Origin: Massilia polaris
GTDB taxonomy: Bacteria > Pseudomonadota > Gammaproteobacteria > Burkholderiales > Burkholderiaceae_D
Assembly: GCF_012927275.1 (NCBI RefSeq)
Contig: NZ_JABBGG010000007.1
Span: 1 to 64,000 of the forward strand
Reading direction: 5' to 3'
Length of the DNA stretch: 64,000 bases
Shown: piece after piece, positions 8,356-17,434 of the stretch
How the letters are laid out: every line of letters starts with the position of its first letter
Numbering within the stretch: position 1 is the stretch's first letter
The notes under the pieces: generated by a model
Told to the model about the DNA's origin: nothing
The model's input: only the letters and a program-made list of their open reading frames with translations
The model's database searches: none
Translations under genes and position numbers: made by a program

Positions 8356-8416
8356 GGTGTTTCTCCCTGTGTGTGGATGTCGCGGTATTGCTCGTCCAAT
8401 GAAAGTCAGTGTACAC

Positions 8417-8474
8417 ATTGCGCCCTGAGCAAAAAAGGCGAATAATCGCAATGCTCCGTTGCGGTGGGCGCAAT
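8417..8474. promoter_or_regulatory. Inverted repeat between the divergent exported-protein and LysR genes
   Basis: ATTGCGCCC (8417-8425) and GGGCGCAAT (8466-8474) are exact inverted repeats. Between them GCGA-ATAA-TCGC forms a shorter dyad at 8438-8449. LysR regulators usually bind dyads in the gap to a divergent target gene, and this is the only such gap here. The link to the adjacent regulator is inference. Confidence 0.4.
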
Positions 8475-8488
8475 AATCAAAGGACAAC

Positions 8489-9451
8489 ATGGACAGATTG
8501 CAATCGATGCGGGTATTCGCGAAGGTGGTCGAGATGGGCAGCTTCGCCAAGGCCGCCGACGCGCTCGAGCTGTCGGCCACGGTCGTCACGCGCAACCTGG
8601 CCGATCTCGAAACGCATTTGGGCAGCCGGCTGCTCAACCGCACAACCCGCAAACTGTCGCTCACCGAATCGGGCCAGGTCTACCTGGCGCGCGTGCGGCA
8701 GATTTTGTCCGATATCGAGGACGCCGATGCCGAAGTGTCGTCGCAATCGCGCACGGCCAGCGGCGTGCTGCGTATTTACTGCCAGCCGGGTTTCGGCCAG
8801 TCGCAGCTTGGGCGCCTGCTGCCGCTGTATGCGCGCGACATGCCCGACGTGGTGCTCGACGTGACCTTGTCCGATCACGGCGTCGACCTGGTGCAGGAGG
8901 GCTTCGATGTCGGCATTTTCCTCGGCGTGCAGAAGTTCGACAGCAGCCTGGTCGCGCGCCAGCTGGCCACGTCCAACCTGATCCTGTGCGCGTCGCCGGA
9001 GTACGTGGCGCGCCGCGGCGAGCCGATCGCACCGGCCGACCTGTCCAATCACGACTGCCTGAACTTCGCCTACGAACAGCTGCGCCACCACTGGCCGATC
9101 CAGTGGGGCGACCAGCATGTCAATGTGCCGATCCACAGCCGGATGATCTCGAACAATGGCGCGGTGCTGCGCGAGGCGGCGCTGGCCGGGATGGGCGTGG
9201 CGATCCGGTCGTCGTTCGCGATCGAGGACGACCTGACCAGCGGTCGGCTGGTGCAGCTGCTGAAAGGTCGCCACCTCGGCCAGACCTCGGTGATGATTGT
9301 CTATCCGAGCCGGCGCCTGATGTCCTGGAAGACGCGCACCTTCATCGACTTCATGGCCGCCCGGTTCCCCCATCCGAAGTGCGATCCGTGGCTGGCGGAG
9401 ACCGAGGCTGTGGCTGAGGCGTCCCCGGACGCCGCTTGTCGGGCGAAGTGA
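8489..9451 (+). CDS. LysR-family transcriptional regulator
   Basis: The 320-residue protein has the standard N-terminal winged helix-turn-helix (about residues 1-60, including FAKVVEMGSFAKAADAL and LETHLGSRLLNRTTRKLSLTE). A substrate-binding domain of the CrgA/PBP2 type follows from about residue 90. AAAGGA precedes the ATG. The effector is unknown. It is divergent from a small exported protein gene, which is the likeliest target. The C-terminal 20 residues (AEASPDAACRAK) are a non-conserved tail. Confidence 0.9.
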   Translation: MDRLQSMRVFAKVVEMGSFAKAADALELSATVVTRNLADLETHLGSRLLNRTTRKLSLTESGQVYLARVRQILSDIEDADAEVSSQSRTASGVLRIYCQPGFGQSQLGRLLPLYARDMPDVVLDVTLSDHGVDLVQEGFDVGIFLGVQKFDSSLVARQLATSNLILCASPEYVARRGEPIAPADLSNHDCLNFAYEQLRHHWPIQWGDQHVNVPIHSRMISNNGAVLREAALAGMGVAIRSSFAIEDDLTSGRLVQLLKGRHLGQTSVMIVYPSRRLMSWKTRTFIDFMAARFPHPKCDPWLAETEAVAEASPDAACRAK

Positions 9452-9535
9452 TAGCCGCGCTGGCCGCGCCGGTGTCATAATGCAGGCATTGGCGCGGGCC
9501 CACGGGCATATCGCGCGCGCAAGTGGAGAATGGTA

Positions 9536-9721
9536 ATGATTCGTTATATGGGTACGCAGAAGAACCCGGACGGTGCGACTGTCTACGTATTCCTCGTAAA
9601 CGGCTTGCAAAAAGAAGTACGCGAGAGCGCGCTGAAACAGCACCCCGGGTGCTATGAAGCTTTGCCTGCATCGGCCAAGGCCAAGATCGCGGCGAACCGG
9701 CAATGGCTGTCAAAGCTGTAG
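9536..9721 (+). CDS. Small conserved-looking protein of unknown function
   Basis: The start at 9536 (MIRYMGTQKNPDG) is chosen because GTGGAG lies 7 bases upstream; an ATG two codons earlier is too close to it. The 61-residue product is basic, without signal peptide or membrane segment. It contains the stretch DGATVYVFLVNGLQKEVRE and ends AANRQWLSKL. Its last 19 bases overlap the next gene, so the two are probably co-translated. The family was not recognised. Confidence 0.6.
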   Translation: MIRYMGTQKNPDGATVYVFLVNGLQKEVRESALKQHPGCYEALPASAKAKIAANRQWLSKL

Positions 9722-10200
9722 CAGTGCGTCTCTGCGCCGCGCTGGCCTTCACCCTGGCCGGTCTGGCGCCGTCCTTTGCGCTGGCGGCGCCATCCACCTT
9801 CGGTCCCGTGATCGGCAGCGCGCTGCTGTGCCGCAGCCATCTCGATAATGCCTACTTCCATTCGTACCTGACCTCCGCTTTCGGCCCCTCGTACAAGCAC
9901 GAAGGCGGCGCGTACTGGTTCAAGGCCGACGGCAGCCTGTGGGGCGCGCAGGTCACGGACATCATCGTCAGCGACGATACCAGCGAACTGGTTTTCGTCG
10001 GCGCGGTCGCCGAAACCTCGCCCGACAAGCTGGAACAATCGATCCGCAGCGCGTCCGGCGTGCGCCATCTTCCCGCCGACGGCTCGGTCTTTCCGGTGAG
10101 GCGCTCGGTGCCGGGTAGTAAAATCGTCTACTTCAACGACAAGTCGAAGATTTACTGCGCCCGCTACAAGCCTTTGCCGCCGGCGCGCCAGGTCAGGTAA
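9703..10200 (+). CDS. Exported protein of unknown function upstream of gspA
   Basis: This 165-residue protein has a signal peptide of about 28 residues (ends ALAAPS). The mature part has two Cys (CRSH near the N-terminus, YCARY near the C-terminus) that could form a disulfide. The body reads like a small alpha/beta periplasmic domain (SYLTSAFGPSYKHEGGAYWFK). It overlaps the preceding small gene and ends 2 bases before gspA, so it may share the secretion-related transcript. No family was recognised. Confidence 0.65.
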   Translation: MAVKAVAVRLCAALAFTLAGLAPSFALAAPSTFGPVIGSALLCRSHLDNAYFHSYLTSAFGPSYKHEGGAYWFKADGSLWGAQVTDIIVSDDTSELVFVGAVAETSPDKLEQSIRSASGVRHLPADGSVFPVRRSVPGSKIVYFNDKSKIYCARYKPLPPARQVR

Positions 10201-10202
10201 AC

Positions 10203-11762
10203 ATGTACACCCAATTCTTCAGCCTGACCCAGCCTCCGTTTTCCATCGCGCCCGATCCGCGCTACCTGTTCATGAGCGACCGCCACCGCGAAGCGCTGGC
10301 GCACCTGCTGTTCGGCGTGGGCAGCGGCGGCGGCTTCGTGCTGCTGACCGGCGAGATCGGGGCAGGCAAGACGACCGTGTGCCGCTGCTTCCTCGAGCAG
10401 GTTCCCGAGCACTGCGAGCTTGGCTACATCTTCAATCCGCGCCTGAGCGTGGAGGAGCTGCTGCAATCGGTGTGCGAAGAATTCCACATCGCGCTGCCCG
10501 CCAGTGCAAGCGTCAAGGCGTACGTGGATGCGATCAACCGCTACCTTCTGGACTGCCACGCGCAAGGCAAGAACAACGTGCTGGTGATCGACGAGGCGCA
10601 GAACCTGTCGGCCGGCGTGCTTGAGCAACTGCGCCTTCTGACCAACCTCGAAACCAGCGAACGCAAGCTGCTGCAGGTGATCCTGATCGGCCAGCCGGAG
10701 CTGCGCAGCATGCTGGCGGAGCCGGGCCTGGAACAGCTTGCCCAGCGCATCATCGCGCGCTACCACCTTGGTTCCTTGTCCGAACAGGAAACCGGCAGCT
10801 ACGTCGGCCATCGCATGGCGGTGGCGGGAGCCGTTGGTGCGCCCGCGTTCCCGCCCGCGCTGACGCCCTTGATCCATCGCCTGTCGAAAGGCGTGCCGCG
10901 CCGGATCAACCTGCTGTGCGACCGCGCGCTGCTTGGCGCCTATGTCGAAAACACGCTTCAGGTGACGCGGGCCATCCTGCGCAAGGCGGCTTCCGAGGTA
11001 TTCCACGAACAGGGCGAGGCGCCGGCACACAAGCGCTGGGCGATGCTCGCCGGCGGCGTGCTGGCAGGCGCCGCGATCAGCGCCGCGGCGCTGCAGTTGG
11101 TGCCACAACAGCGGCAGGCAAAGTCCGTGGCCGTTCCGGCAGCGGCGCCGGCGCCGGTTGCAGCCGCCATCCCAAATGGCCACGAGTCGGCGGCCCCCGC
11201 GCTGCGCGAGCTGGCGGCGCTGTGGGGGCAAACGCTTTCCATGGGCGATCCATGCGAGGCAGCACTGCTGCAAGAACTGCGCTGCCTTCAGGGCAAGGGC
11301 GGCCTGTACGAAATGCTTCAGCTGGACCGCCCCGCGGTATTGACGCTGCGCGATGGCCCGCTGACGCGCCACGCCGTGCTGGTGGCGCTGGACGACGACA
11401 AGGCCACGCTGTCGGTCGCCGGTGTCAGGCGCGTTGTGACGGTCGCCGCACTGGCTGCGCGTTTCGACGGCAGCTTCATCACGTTCTGGCGCGCACCGCG
11501 CACGTTCCGTGATCACGTGCCTTCAGGCGGGCAGGGCGCGGACGTCGACTGGATCGCGGCGCGCCTCGCACAGCTTGACCGTGCCGACGCACCGGCTTCG
11601 GGCCAGCTGCTCGACGCGGACATGCAGAAGCGGCTGCGCGCCTTCCAGGCCGCGCAAGGCCTGAAAGCCGACGGCATGGCAGGCCCGCGCACCTACATGC
11701 GTTTGAACCAGTTGGGCGGGGTCGCGGAACCGCGCCTGCTCGCCCAGCGCAAGGAACACTGA
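10203..11762 (+). CDS. gspA: GspA/ExeA-type AAA ATPase with C-terminal peptidoglycan-binding domain
   Basis: The 519-residue protein begins with the family hallmark FFSLTQPPFSIAPDPRYLF. Walker A is GEIGAGKTT (about residues 48-56) and Walker B is VLVIDEAQN (about 120-128). One membrane segment lies near residue 285 (GGVLAGAAISAAALQLV). A middle periplasmic domain of cysteine-peptidase-like type is followed by a PG_binding_1 domain near the C-terminus (QKRLRAFQAAQGLKADGMAGPRT). ExeA/GspA works with ExeB/GspB to insert the type II secretin through peptidoglycan. gspB follows after 4 bases, which strongly supports this call. No other gsp genes are in the window. Confidence 0.88.
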   Translation: MYTQFFSLTQPPFSIAPDPRYLFMSDRHREALAHLLFGVGSGGGFVLLTGEIGAGKTTVCRCFLEQVPEHCELGYIFNPRLSVEELLQSVCEEFHIALPASASVKAYVDAINRYLLDCHAQGKNNVLVIDEAQNLSAGVLEQLRLLTNLETSERKLLQVILIGQPELRSMLAEPGLEQLAQRIIARYHLGSLSEQETGSYVGHRMAVAGAVGAPAFPPALTPLIHRLSKGVPRRINLLCDRALLGAYVENTLQVTRAILRKAASEVFHEQGEAPAHKRWAMLAGGVLAGAAISAAALQLVPQQRQAKSVAVPAAAPAPVAAAIPNGHESAAPALRELAALWGQTLSMGDPCEAALLQELRCLQGKGGLYEMLQLDRPAVLTLRDGPLTRHAVLVALDDDKATLSVAGVRRVVTVAALAARFDGSFITFWRAPRTFRDHVPSGGQGADVDWIAARLAQLDRADAPASGQLLDADMQKRLRAFQAAQGLKADGMAGPRTYMRLNQLGGVAEPRLLAQRKEH

Positions 11763-11766
11763 GCCG

Positions 11767-12387
11767 ATGTCATACATCCTTGAGGCCCTTAAAAAAGCAC
11801 AGGCGGAGCGCGAGCTTGGTTCCGCGCCGAGCATCCATGCAGCACCGGTCCACGCCGCGCCTGTGCGTCCGGCGGCCAGCCGCAAGCCGCTCTTGATCGG
11901 ACTGGGCGCGGGCGCGCTGCTTGCCGGCGTCGCGGCCTTCGCGATGCTGCGCCAGAGCGCGCCGCCGCCACAGCCGAAGCTGGTCGCCATGGCTCCGGCG
12001 CCGGCGCCGGCCATCGTCGCCGTTCCGCCCGCACCTGTCGTCGCGCCGGCGCCGGTTCCGAAGCCCCCCGTGGCAGCGGTAAAGCCGCCGCCACCGAAAC
12101 CGCAGCCAAAGCCTGAACCCGCGCCCGCGCCGGCCGCGCCGCCGCAACCGGTCGAGGACACCACCCCGCCGCTTAGCCAGCTTCCCGACGCCATCCAGCG
12201 CGAAGTGCCGCAGATCGCTGTCGGCGGCTACATCTACTCCGCCAATCCTGCCGATCGCCTGCTCCTGATCGACAAGGTGCTGCGGCGCGAGGGCGAGGAA
12301 GTGGCGCCCGGCCTGACCCTGGAGAGGCTGCTGCCCAAGGCGGCGGTGATGAACTACCGCGGTTACCGATACCGTCTACCGTATTAG
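11767..12387 (+). CDS. gspB: General secretion pathway protein B (GspB)
   Basis: The protein opens MSYILEALKKAQAERELGS, the signature of GspB/ExeB. One membrane segment follows at about residues 40-60 (LLIGLGAGALLAGVAAFAM). A Pro/Ala linker of about 70 residues leads to a conserved C-terminal domain (about 140-206) ending MNYRGYRYRLPY. Such linkers span the periplasm. It pairs with GspA in secretin assembly. Confidence 0.9.
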   Translation: MSYILEALKKAQAERELGSAPSIHAAPVHAAPVRPAASRKPLLIGLGAGALLAGVAAFAMLRQSAPPPQPKLVAMAPAPAPAIVAVPPAPVVAPAPVPKPPVAAVKPPPPKPQPKPEPAPAPAAPPQPVEDTTPPLSQLPDAIQREVPQIAVGGYIYSANPADRLLLIDKVLRREGEEVAPGLTLERLLPKAAVMNYRGYRYRLPY

Positions 12388-12399
12388 AAAGCGCCGAAC

Positions 12400-12930
12400 A
12401 TGCAGAACGAAACACGGCCCGGAAACGTGCTGGGCGTGGTCGGCTGGTCCGGCAGCGGCAAGACCACCTTGCTCGAATACCTGGTGGCGCAGCTGGCGGC
12501 GCGCGGCGTGCGCGTCAACGTCGTCAAGCACAGCCACCACGACATCCCGCTCGAACCGCCGCACAAGGACAGTGCGCGCCTGCGCATGGCCGGCGCGGCC
12601 GAGGTGATGATCGCGTCGCCGTTCCGGGTGGCGATCATGCGCGAACTGCACGGCGCGGCCGAACCATCGCTGCCTGAGCACCTGCAGCGCCTCGCCGCCG
12701 CCGACCTGACGCTGGTCGAAGGGTACAAGTGGGAGCCGATCCCCAAGCTGGAGGTGCATCGGCCAGCCCTGGGGCAGCCGGCGCTGTATCCGGACGACCC
12801 GGACATCGTCGCCGTCGCAAGCGACGCGGCGCGGCCGGCGCAGTTGCGCGCAGGCGTCGAGTGGCTCAACCTGAACGACCAGGCGGGCATCCTGGACTGG
12901 CTTGAGCGCCGCCTGCCTAAAGTTCGCTGA
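12400..12930 (+). CDS. mobB: Molybdopterin-guanine dinucleotide biosynthesis protein B
   Basis: The 176-residue P-loop GTPase has Walker A at GWSGSGKTT (about residues 13-21). The family segment [21 protein letters not shown] follows, with the conserved HxxHD-like cluster, and then [17 protein letters not shown]. MobB binds GTP and assists MobA in adding GMP to molybdopterin. It starts 12 bases after gspB but has no functional tie to secretion, and no mobA or moe gene is adjacent. Confidence 0.9.
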   Translation: MQNETRPGNVLGVVGWSGSGKTTLLEYLVAQLAARGVRVNVVKHSHHDIPLEPPHKDSARLRMAGAAEVMIASPFRVAIMRELHGAAEPSLPEHLQRLAAADLTLVEGYKWEPIPKLEVHRPALGQPALYPDDPDIVAVASDAARPAQLRAGVEWLNLNDQAGILDWLERRLPKVR

Positions 12931-12974
12931 AAACCTGCCGTTACCAGGGCATAGCCCCTATCACGGAGAACGCC

Positions 12975-13175
12975 ATGGACGTCGCTGCAATCGCAAAATT
13001 ATCGAGCTCGATCGCTGAAACCGGCAACCGCCAGGAAGTGCAGGCTGCTCTCCTCAAGCGCGCCCTGCAGATCGAAGGATCGACCGCCACCCAGCTGATC
13101 GATGCCGTTAAGACAGTGCCATCCGTACAGAACTTGCCTTCGAACCTAGGCAATACCATCAACACGACTGCCTGA
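12975..13175 (+). CDS. YjfB-like putative motility protein
   Basis: The 66-residue protein starts [26 protein letters not shown] and ends in a Asn/Thr-rich tail. The short length and layout fit the YjfB family (putative motility protein), whose role is undefined. CGGAGAACGCC precedes the ATG. It stands alone between mobB and the bufferin locus. Confidence 0.65.
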   Translation: MDVAAIAKLSSSIAETGNRQEVQAALLKRALQIEGSTATQLIDAVKTVPSVQNLPSNLGNTINTTA

Positions 13176-13230
13176 TCGTGCCACGGTTGGAAAACGCGGT
13201 AGAATCCGCCATCCAACCGAGGAGAGTTAC

Positions 13231-13512
13231 ATGAACAAACGTCAAGCCATGATCGCCGCAGCCCTTGCCGGCATGTGCGCAGCGGCCAGCAGCACCGCAT
13301 TTGCCCATAACCACGGTTCCGAAAAAGGTGACAAGGCCGAACAGGAAAAGTGTTTCGGCGTCGCCAAGACCGGCCAGAACGATTGCGCCAGCTCCAACGG
13401 CTCGCACGGCTGTGCCGGCCAGGCCAAGGCCGACAACGATGCGACCGAGTGGAAGTACGTTGCCAAGGGCACGTGCGAGAAGGCCGGCGGCAAACTGCCG
13501 GAGAAGAAGTAA
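13231..13512 (+). CDS. bufA: Bufferin precursor peptide, DUF2282 (BufA1 type)
   Basis: The 93-residue precursor has a Sec signal peptide (about residues 1-25, ending STAFA). Four core cysteines stand at 41, 52, 61 and 82 in the pattern [14 protein letters not shown]...GC...GTCEKAGGK. This matches DUF2282 peptides, recently described as bufferins: exported RiPPs whose cysteines are modified by a DUF692 (MNIO) enzyme and which bind copper. The mature N-terminus carries HNH, a possible metal ligand. GAGGAGAG precedes the ATG. The modifying enzyme is encoded 9 bases downstream. Confidence 0.9.
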   Translation: MNKRQAMIAAALAGMCAAASSTAFAHNHGSEKGDKAEQEKCFGVAKTGQNDCASSNGSHGCAGQAKADNDATEWKYVAKGTCEKAGGKLPEKK

Positions 13513-13521
13513 TTTTCCTCC

Positions 13522-15174
13522 GTGACGCTTGAACAGCGTGCAGGACTGGCGCCGGACATTGCTGCCGGCGTCGGCCTCCGCGTCCCGCATTACCGCGATT
13601 TTCTTGAGCAGCGGCCGAAGGTCGGCTGGCTCGAAGTCCACACAGAAAACTTCCTCGACCGTTCCGGCTGGGACTGGCACGTCCTGACCCAGCTGCGGCG
13701 CGACTATCCGGTCAGCCTGCATGGCGTCGGACTCGGCCTTGGTTCCGCACGCGGATTCTCCGAATCGCACCTTGAGCGCGTCCGCGCGCTGGTCGCCGGC
13801 GTCGAGCCGATGCTGGTGTCCGAGCACCTCTGCTGGGGCGCCACACATGACCGCAACCTGAACGACCTGCTGCCGCTGGCGCTGGATAACGCCGCGCTGG
13901 ACCTGCTGTGCGAGCGGGTGGGGCGCGTGCAGGATGCGCTCGGCCGCCAGCTATTGCTGGAGAACGTCGCGACCTATGTCAGGTTCCGTTCTGACCAGAT
14001 GAGCGAGGCCGAGTTCATGGCGGCGTTGTCGAAGCGGACCGGCTGCCGCCTGCTGCTTGACGTGAACAACCTGTACGTCAACCAGCGCAACCATGGCGAG
14101 GATGCGCTGGCCGCCATCGCCGCGATCGCGCCAGGCAGCGTCGGTGAAATCCATCTTGCGGGACACCTCGCCACGCCCGCAGCCGTTGTCGATCATCACG
14201 GCGCGGCGGTTGCGCCCGAAGTGTGGGAACTGTACAAGGCGGCGCTGGCGCGTTTCGGCCGGCTTCCAACGCTGGTTGAATGGGATACGGACGTGCCCTC
14301 GCTCGATGTGCTGCTGGCCGAAGCGTACAAGGCCGATGAGATCGCCGCCGGGTTCACTCGCCGTGCGGACATTGCCCCGGCGCAGCCCCGTCCGGGCAGC
14401 GGCGCCGCCCATGATGCGCTTGCCGCCAGCCAGGACGCCTTTGCGCGCGCCTTGTTCGATGCAAACGGCGAGGCCGGCGTGCTGGCGCACTTCAGCAGTG
14501 GCGGCGCCGAGCGTTTCGGCCTGTACCGCGGCAACCTTACCGTCACCTGGGACAAGGTCCTGTCCGCCGCCTTTCCGGTCATACGCCAGCTCGTTGGCAA
14601 AGAATTTTTCACCGCGTTGAGCCGCGCCTGCGGCATGGCGTATCCCTCGGCCGACGCCGACCTGAACAATTTTGGCGCTGGCTTCGCCGCCTTCCTCGCC
14701 GATTTCGAGCACGTTGCCCAGTTTCCCTACCTGCCCGACATGGCGCGCTTCGAGTGGGCGCTGCACCGCAATCACTTCGCCCCGGACGCTGGCGCTGTCA
14801 CGGCGGCACAGCTCGGATCGCTCGACCCCGTCCGTTTCGAGCAGGCGTGCGCCAAGCTCCACCCGGCCTGCACCTTGTTCGCCTCCGAGTGGGCGATCAT
14901 CCCGCTGTGGCAGGCGCACCAGCCAGGCAGCGGCATCGCCTTCCCTGAAGACATGTCCAGGCCATCGTTCGGACTGATCGCGCGGCCGCGCTGGAAAAGC
15001 GAAGTCGCGGCAATTCCCGCCGCCGCACATGCCGCATTGAAAGCACTTGATTCGGGAGAAAACTTCGGCGCCGCGCTCGACGCAGCCTTCGCCATCGACG
15101 ACGATGTCGACGTGGCTGCACATTTGGCGCAATGGATCGCGCTGGGTGTGTTCGGTTCGCTGGAAGAAGGGTAG
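13522..15174 (+). CDS. bufBC: Fused bufferin-modifying enzyme: DUF692 (BufB/MNIO) plus DUF2063 (BufC)
   Basis: Residues 1-280 form a DUF692 multinuclear non-haem iron oxygenase. The metal and active-site motifs are complete: WLEVHTENF (E42), [10 protein letters not shown] (H67), SEHLCW (E101, H102), LLENVATY (E147), [10 protein letters not shown] (D180, N182), EIHLAGH (H211, H215) and LVEWDTDVP (E253, D255). After a short Pro/Gly linker (281-300), residues 301-550 match DUF2063 ([36 protein letters not shown]), normally a separate protein, BufC. BufB modifies precursor cysteines and BufC recruits the precursor. Start is GTG at 13522, with GGAG rather far upstream. No DoxX-type gene is in the window. 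Confidence 0.9.
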   Translation: MTLEQRAGLAPDIAAGVGLRVPHYRDFLEQRPKVGWLEVHTENFLDRSGWDWHVLTQLRRDYPVSLHGVGLGLGSARGFSESHLERVRALVAGVEPMLVSEHLCWGATHDRNLNDLLPLALDNAALDLLCERVGRVQDALGRQLLLENVATYVRFRSDQMSEAEFMAALSKRTGCRLLLDVNNLYVNQRNHGEDALAAIAAIAPGSVGEIHLAGHLATPAAVVDHHGAAVAPEVWELYKAALARFGRLPTLVEWDTDVPSLDVLLAEAYKADEIAAGFTRRADIAPAQPRPGSGAAHDALAASQDAFARALFDANGEAGVLAHFSSGGAERFGLYRGNLTVTWDKVLSAAFPVIRQLVGKEFFTALSRACGMAYPSADADLNNFGAGFAAFLADFEHVAQFPYLPDMARFEWALHRNHFAPDAGAVTAAQLGSLDPVRFEQACAKLHPACTLFASEWAIIPLWQAHQPGSGIAFPEDMSRPSFGLIARPRWKSEVAAIPAAAHAALKALDSGENFGAALDAAFAIDDDVDVAAHLAQWIALGVFGSLEEG

Positions 15175-15222
15175 GGGATGCGGCGCCGGGCCCGGACGCC
15201 GCACTGGTCCTGCTGGAACTAC

Positions 15223-15507
15223 TCAGTGGAAAGCACGCAGGACGCGCGCTTCGCCGGACTGGTCGGCATGCTGGACGGCGGCGGCGTTGGTCGCTTCGAT
15301 CATGCGGGACAGCTGGGCGTCTTCGAACCGCGCCAGTTCCTCGGTCGCGGCGGTGAGTGCATGCGCCAGCTTGGCGCGCGCGTTCTGGTAAATCACACTG
15401 GTGTACTGGTCGGTGTTCTTGAGTAGTTCCTCCGCATTTTCGATGACGAGTCGCAGGTCTCCGATGAGCCTTTCCTGTGCCTGAGACCTTTCTTGAGGGC
15501 TGTTCAT
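15223..15507 (-). CDS. DUF883 (YqjD/ElaB-like) protein lacking an obvious membrane anchor
   Basis: The start at 15507 (MNSPQERSQ) follows GGAGGAGGCCGCC. The 94-residue protein is helical and charged, with the DUF883 core LIGDLRLVIENAEELLKNT, then YQNARAKLAHALTAATEEL. Typical YqjD/ElaB proteins end in a Gly-rich hydrophobic tail that tethers them to the inner membrane. Here the C-terminus is hydrophilic (ATNAAAVQHADQSGEARVLRAFH), so this is a soluble variant. Related proteins bind ribosomes in stationary phase; whether this one does is unknown. Confidence 0.7.
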   Translation of the reverse strand: MNSPQERSQAQERLIGDLRLVIENAEELLKNTDQYTSVIYQNARAKLAHALTAATEELARFEDAQLSRMIEATNAAAVQHADQSGEARVLRAFH

Positions 15508-15672
15508 GGCGGCCTCCTCCAACGGTTGATCACGGTTACAATATAAACAAGCAAGAACGGCTGAGTTTGTCTGCGCGCAAATGAATGCGGGCACTTATCC
15601 CCGGCCCAAAGAGCCGCCTGATCCTTGCTTTGTTTCCATCATTTCCCGTCAACCGCGACGCTTCACCGACCC

Positions 15673-15885
15673 TTATTGCACGCGAATCCGCACGTCGCCG
15701 ACACTGACGGTCTGGCCCGAGCGGATCTTCGCGGTCTTGCGTAATTCACGCTTCCCATCGACGGCGACCACGCCGCTCGCGACCATGTTCTTTCCGGCGC
15801 CGCCGCTGGCGCACAAGCCAGCCAGTTTTAGCAGCTGGTTGAGCTCGACGAACTCGCCTTCCAGATCAAAAGTGACATTTTGCAT
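15673..15885 (-). CDS. Small S4-domain RNA-binding protein (YbcJ-like)
   Basis: The start at 15885 (MQNVTFDLEGEF) is preceded by GAGGATAG. The 70-residue product is essentially one S4 domain: FVELNQLLKLAGLCASGGAGK, then VVAVDGKRELRKTAKIRSGQTVSV. YbcJ-type proteins bind structured RNA, possibly in ribosome assembly. It lies directly downstream of fumC on the same strand in order of position, but has its own site and is separated by 45 bases. Confidence 0.82.
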   Translation of the reverse strand: MQNVTFDLEGEFVELNQLLKLAGLCASGGAGKNMVASGVVAVDGKRELRKTAKIRSGQTVSVGDVRIRVQ

Positions 15886-15930
15886 TCTATCCTCAATTAA
15901 ATTTGTTGGTTTTTTGATACGCAAATCGCC

Positions 15931-17322
15931 TCATGGGGCAGGGTGGGTCATGTCCATCGGAACGATCCATTGGCCGAACTCCTGCTCCGTGACATAACCC
16001 AGCGCCAGCGCGGCTTGCTTGAGCGTGGTGCCGTCGTGCTGCGCCTTCTTGGCGATCTGGGCCGCGCGATCATAGCCGATGTGCGGCGCCAGTGCAGTCA
16101 CCAGCATCAGCGACCGCTCCATCAGCTCGCCGATGCGGGCCCGGTTCGGCTCGATGCCGCGCGCGCAGTGCTCGTCGAAGGAGCGCATGCCGTCGGCCAG
16201 CAAGCGCGCGCTCTGCAGGAAATTATGGGCAATCATCGGTTTGAACACGTTCAGCTCGAAGTTGCCCGACGCGCCGCCGACGGTGATCGCGACATCGTTG
16301 CCGAACACCTGGCAGCACAGCATGGTCAGCGCCTCGCACTGGGTCGGATTGACCTTGCCAGGCATGATCGAACTGCCCGGCTCGTTTTCCGGGATCGTGA
16401 TTTCGCCCAGGCCCGAGCGCGGGCCGGACGCCATCCAGCGCACATCGTTGGCAATCTTCATCAGCGCGGTGGCCAGCGTCTTGAATGCGCCGTGGGCCGC
16501 GACGAGGGCGTCGTGGCCGGCCAACGCGGCGAACTTGTTGGGGGCACTCTTGAATGCGACGGCGGTGCGCGAGCCCAGTTCGGCCGCGATGCGCGGCGCG
16601 AAATCAGGATGGGCATTGAGCCCGGTGCCGACAGCGGTGCCGCCTGCCGCCAGCTGCAGCAGGCCCGGCAACGTGGCCCTGATCATGTGTTCCGAAAACT
16701 CCAGCTGCGCAACGTAGCCGGAAAACTCCTGCCCCAGGGTCAGCGGCGTCGCATCCTGGAGGTGGGTCCGGCCGATCTTGACGATGTCGGCAAAGTCGCG
16801 CGCCTTGACGGCCAGCGTGGCACGCAGTTGCACCAGCGCCGGCAAGACGTTTTTCACCACCGCCTGGGCCGCTGCGACGTGCATCGCGGTCGGGAAGATG
16901 TCGTTCGACGACTGCCCCATGTTGACGTGGTCGTTCGGGTGCAGCAGCCGCGCTTCGCCGCGTTCGCCGCCCATCAGCTCGGATCCGCGGTTGGCCAGCA
17001 CCTCATTCATGTTCATGTTGCTCTGGGTGCCGGAACCGGTCTGCCACACGACCAGCGGGAACTCGTCCGGATGCTGGCCTTCCAGCACTTCCAGCGCGGC
17101 CTGCATGATGGCGTCGGCCTTGTCGGCGGGCAGCAGGCCCAGCGACCGGTTGACCGCGGCGGCGGCGCGCTTGACCTCGGCCAGCGCGTTGACCAGTTCC
17201 GCCGGCATCCGTTCGCTCGAAATGTGGAAATGCTCAAGCGAACGCTGCGTCTGCGCGCCCCACAAGCGGCCTGTTGGCACCGCGATCGGGCCGAAACTGT
17301 CCTTTTCCATCCTGGTTTCCAT
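15931..17322 (-). CDS. fumC: Class II fumarate hydratase
   Basis: The start at 17322 ([11 protein letters not shown]) follows AGGA and gives 463 residues, the normal FumC length. Signature motifs are [30 protein letters not shown] and the fumarase/lyase signature [11 protein letters not shown]. The enzyme interconverts fumarate and malate in the TCA cycle, needs no iron-sulfur cluster, and acts as a cytoplasmic tetramer. Confidence 0.95.
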   Translation of the reverse strand: METRMEKDSFGPIAVPTGRLWGAQTQRSLEHFHISSERMPAELVNALAEVKRAAAAVNRSLGLLPADKADAIMQAALEVLEGQHPDEFPLVVWQTGSGTQSNMNMNEVLANRGSELMGGERGEARLLHPNDHVNMGQSSNDIFPTAMHVAAAQAVVKNVLPALVQLRATLAVKARDFADIVKIGRTHLQDATPLTLGQEFSGYVAQLEFSEHMIRATLPGLLQLAAGGTAVGTGLNAHPDFAPRIAAELGSRTAVAFKSAPNKFAALAGHDALVAAHGAFKTLATALMKIANDVRWMASGPRSGLGEITIPENEPGSSIMPGKVNPTQCEALTMLCCQVFGNDVAITVGGASGNFELNVFKPMIAHNFLQSARLLADGMRSFDEHCARGIEPNRARIGELMERSLMLVTALAPHIGYDRAAQIAKKAQHDGTTLKQAALALGYVTEQEFGQWIVPMDMTHPAP

Positions 17323-17434
17323 GGCGTTTTTCCTGTTATGGGTGGATTTTGCTAAAGAGTTTACTCCAACGCTCGTTAATGACGTCAGGGTAGCAAATTC
17401 GCGCTGCCTACCTTTAGCCATTGGCCCAGATTCC

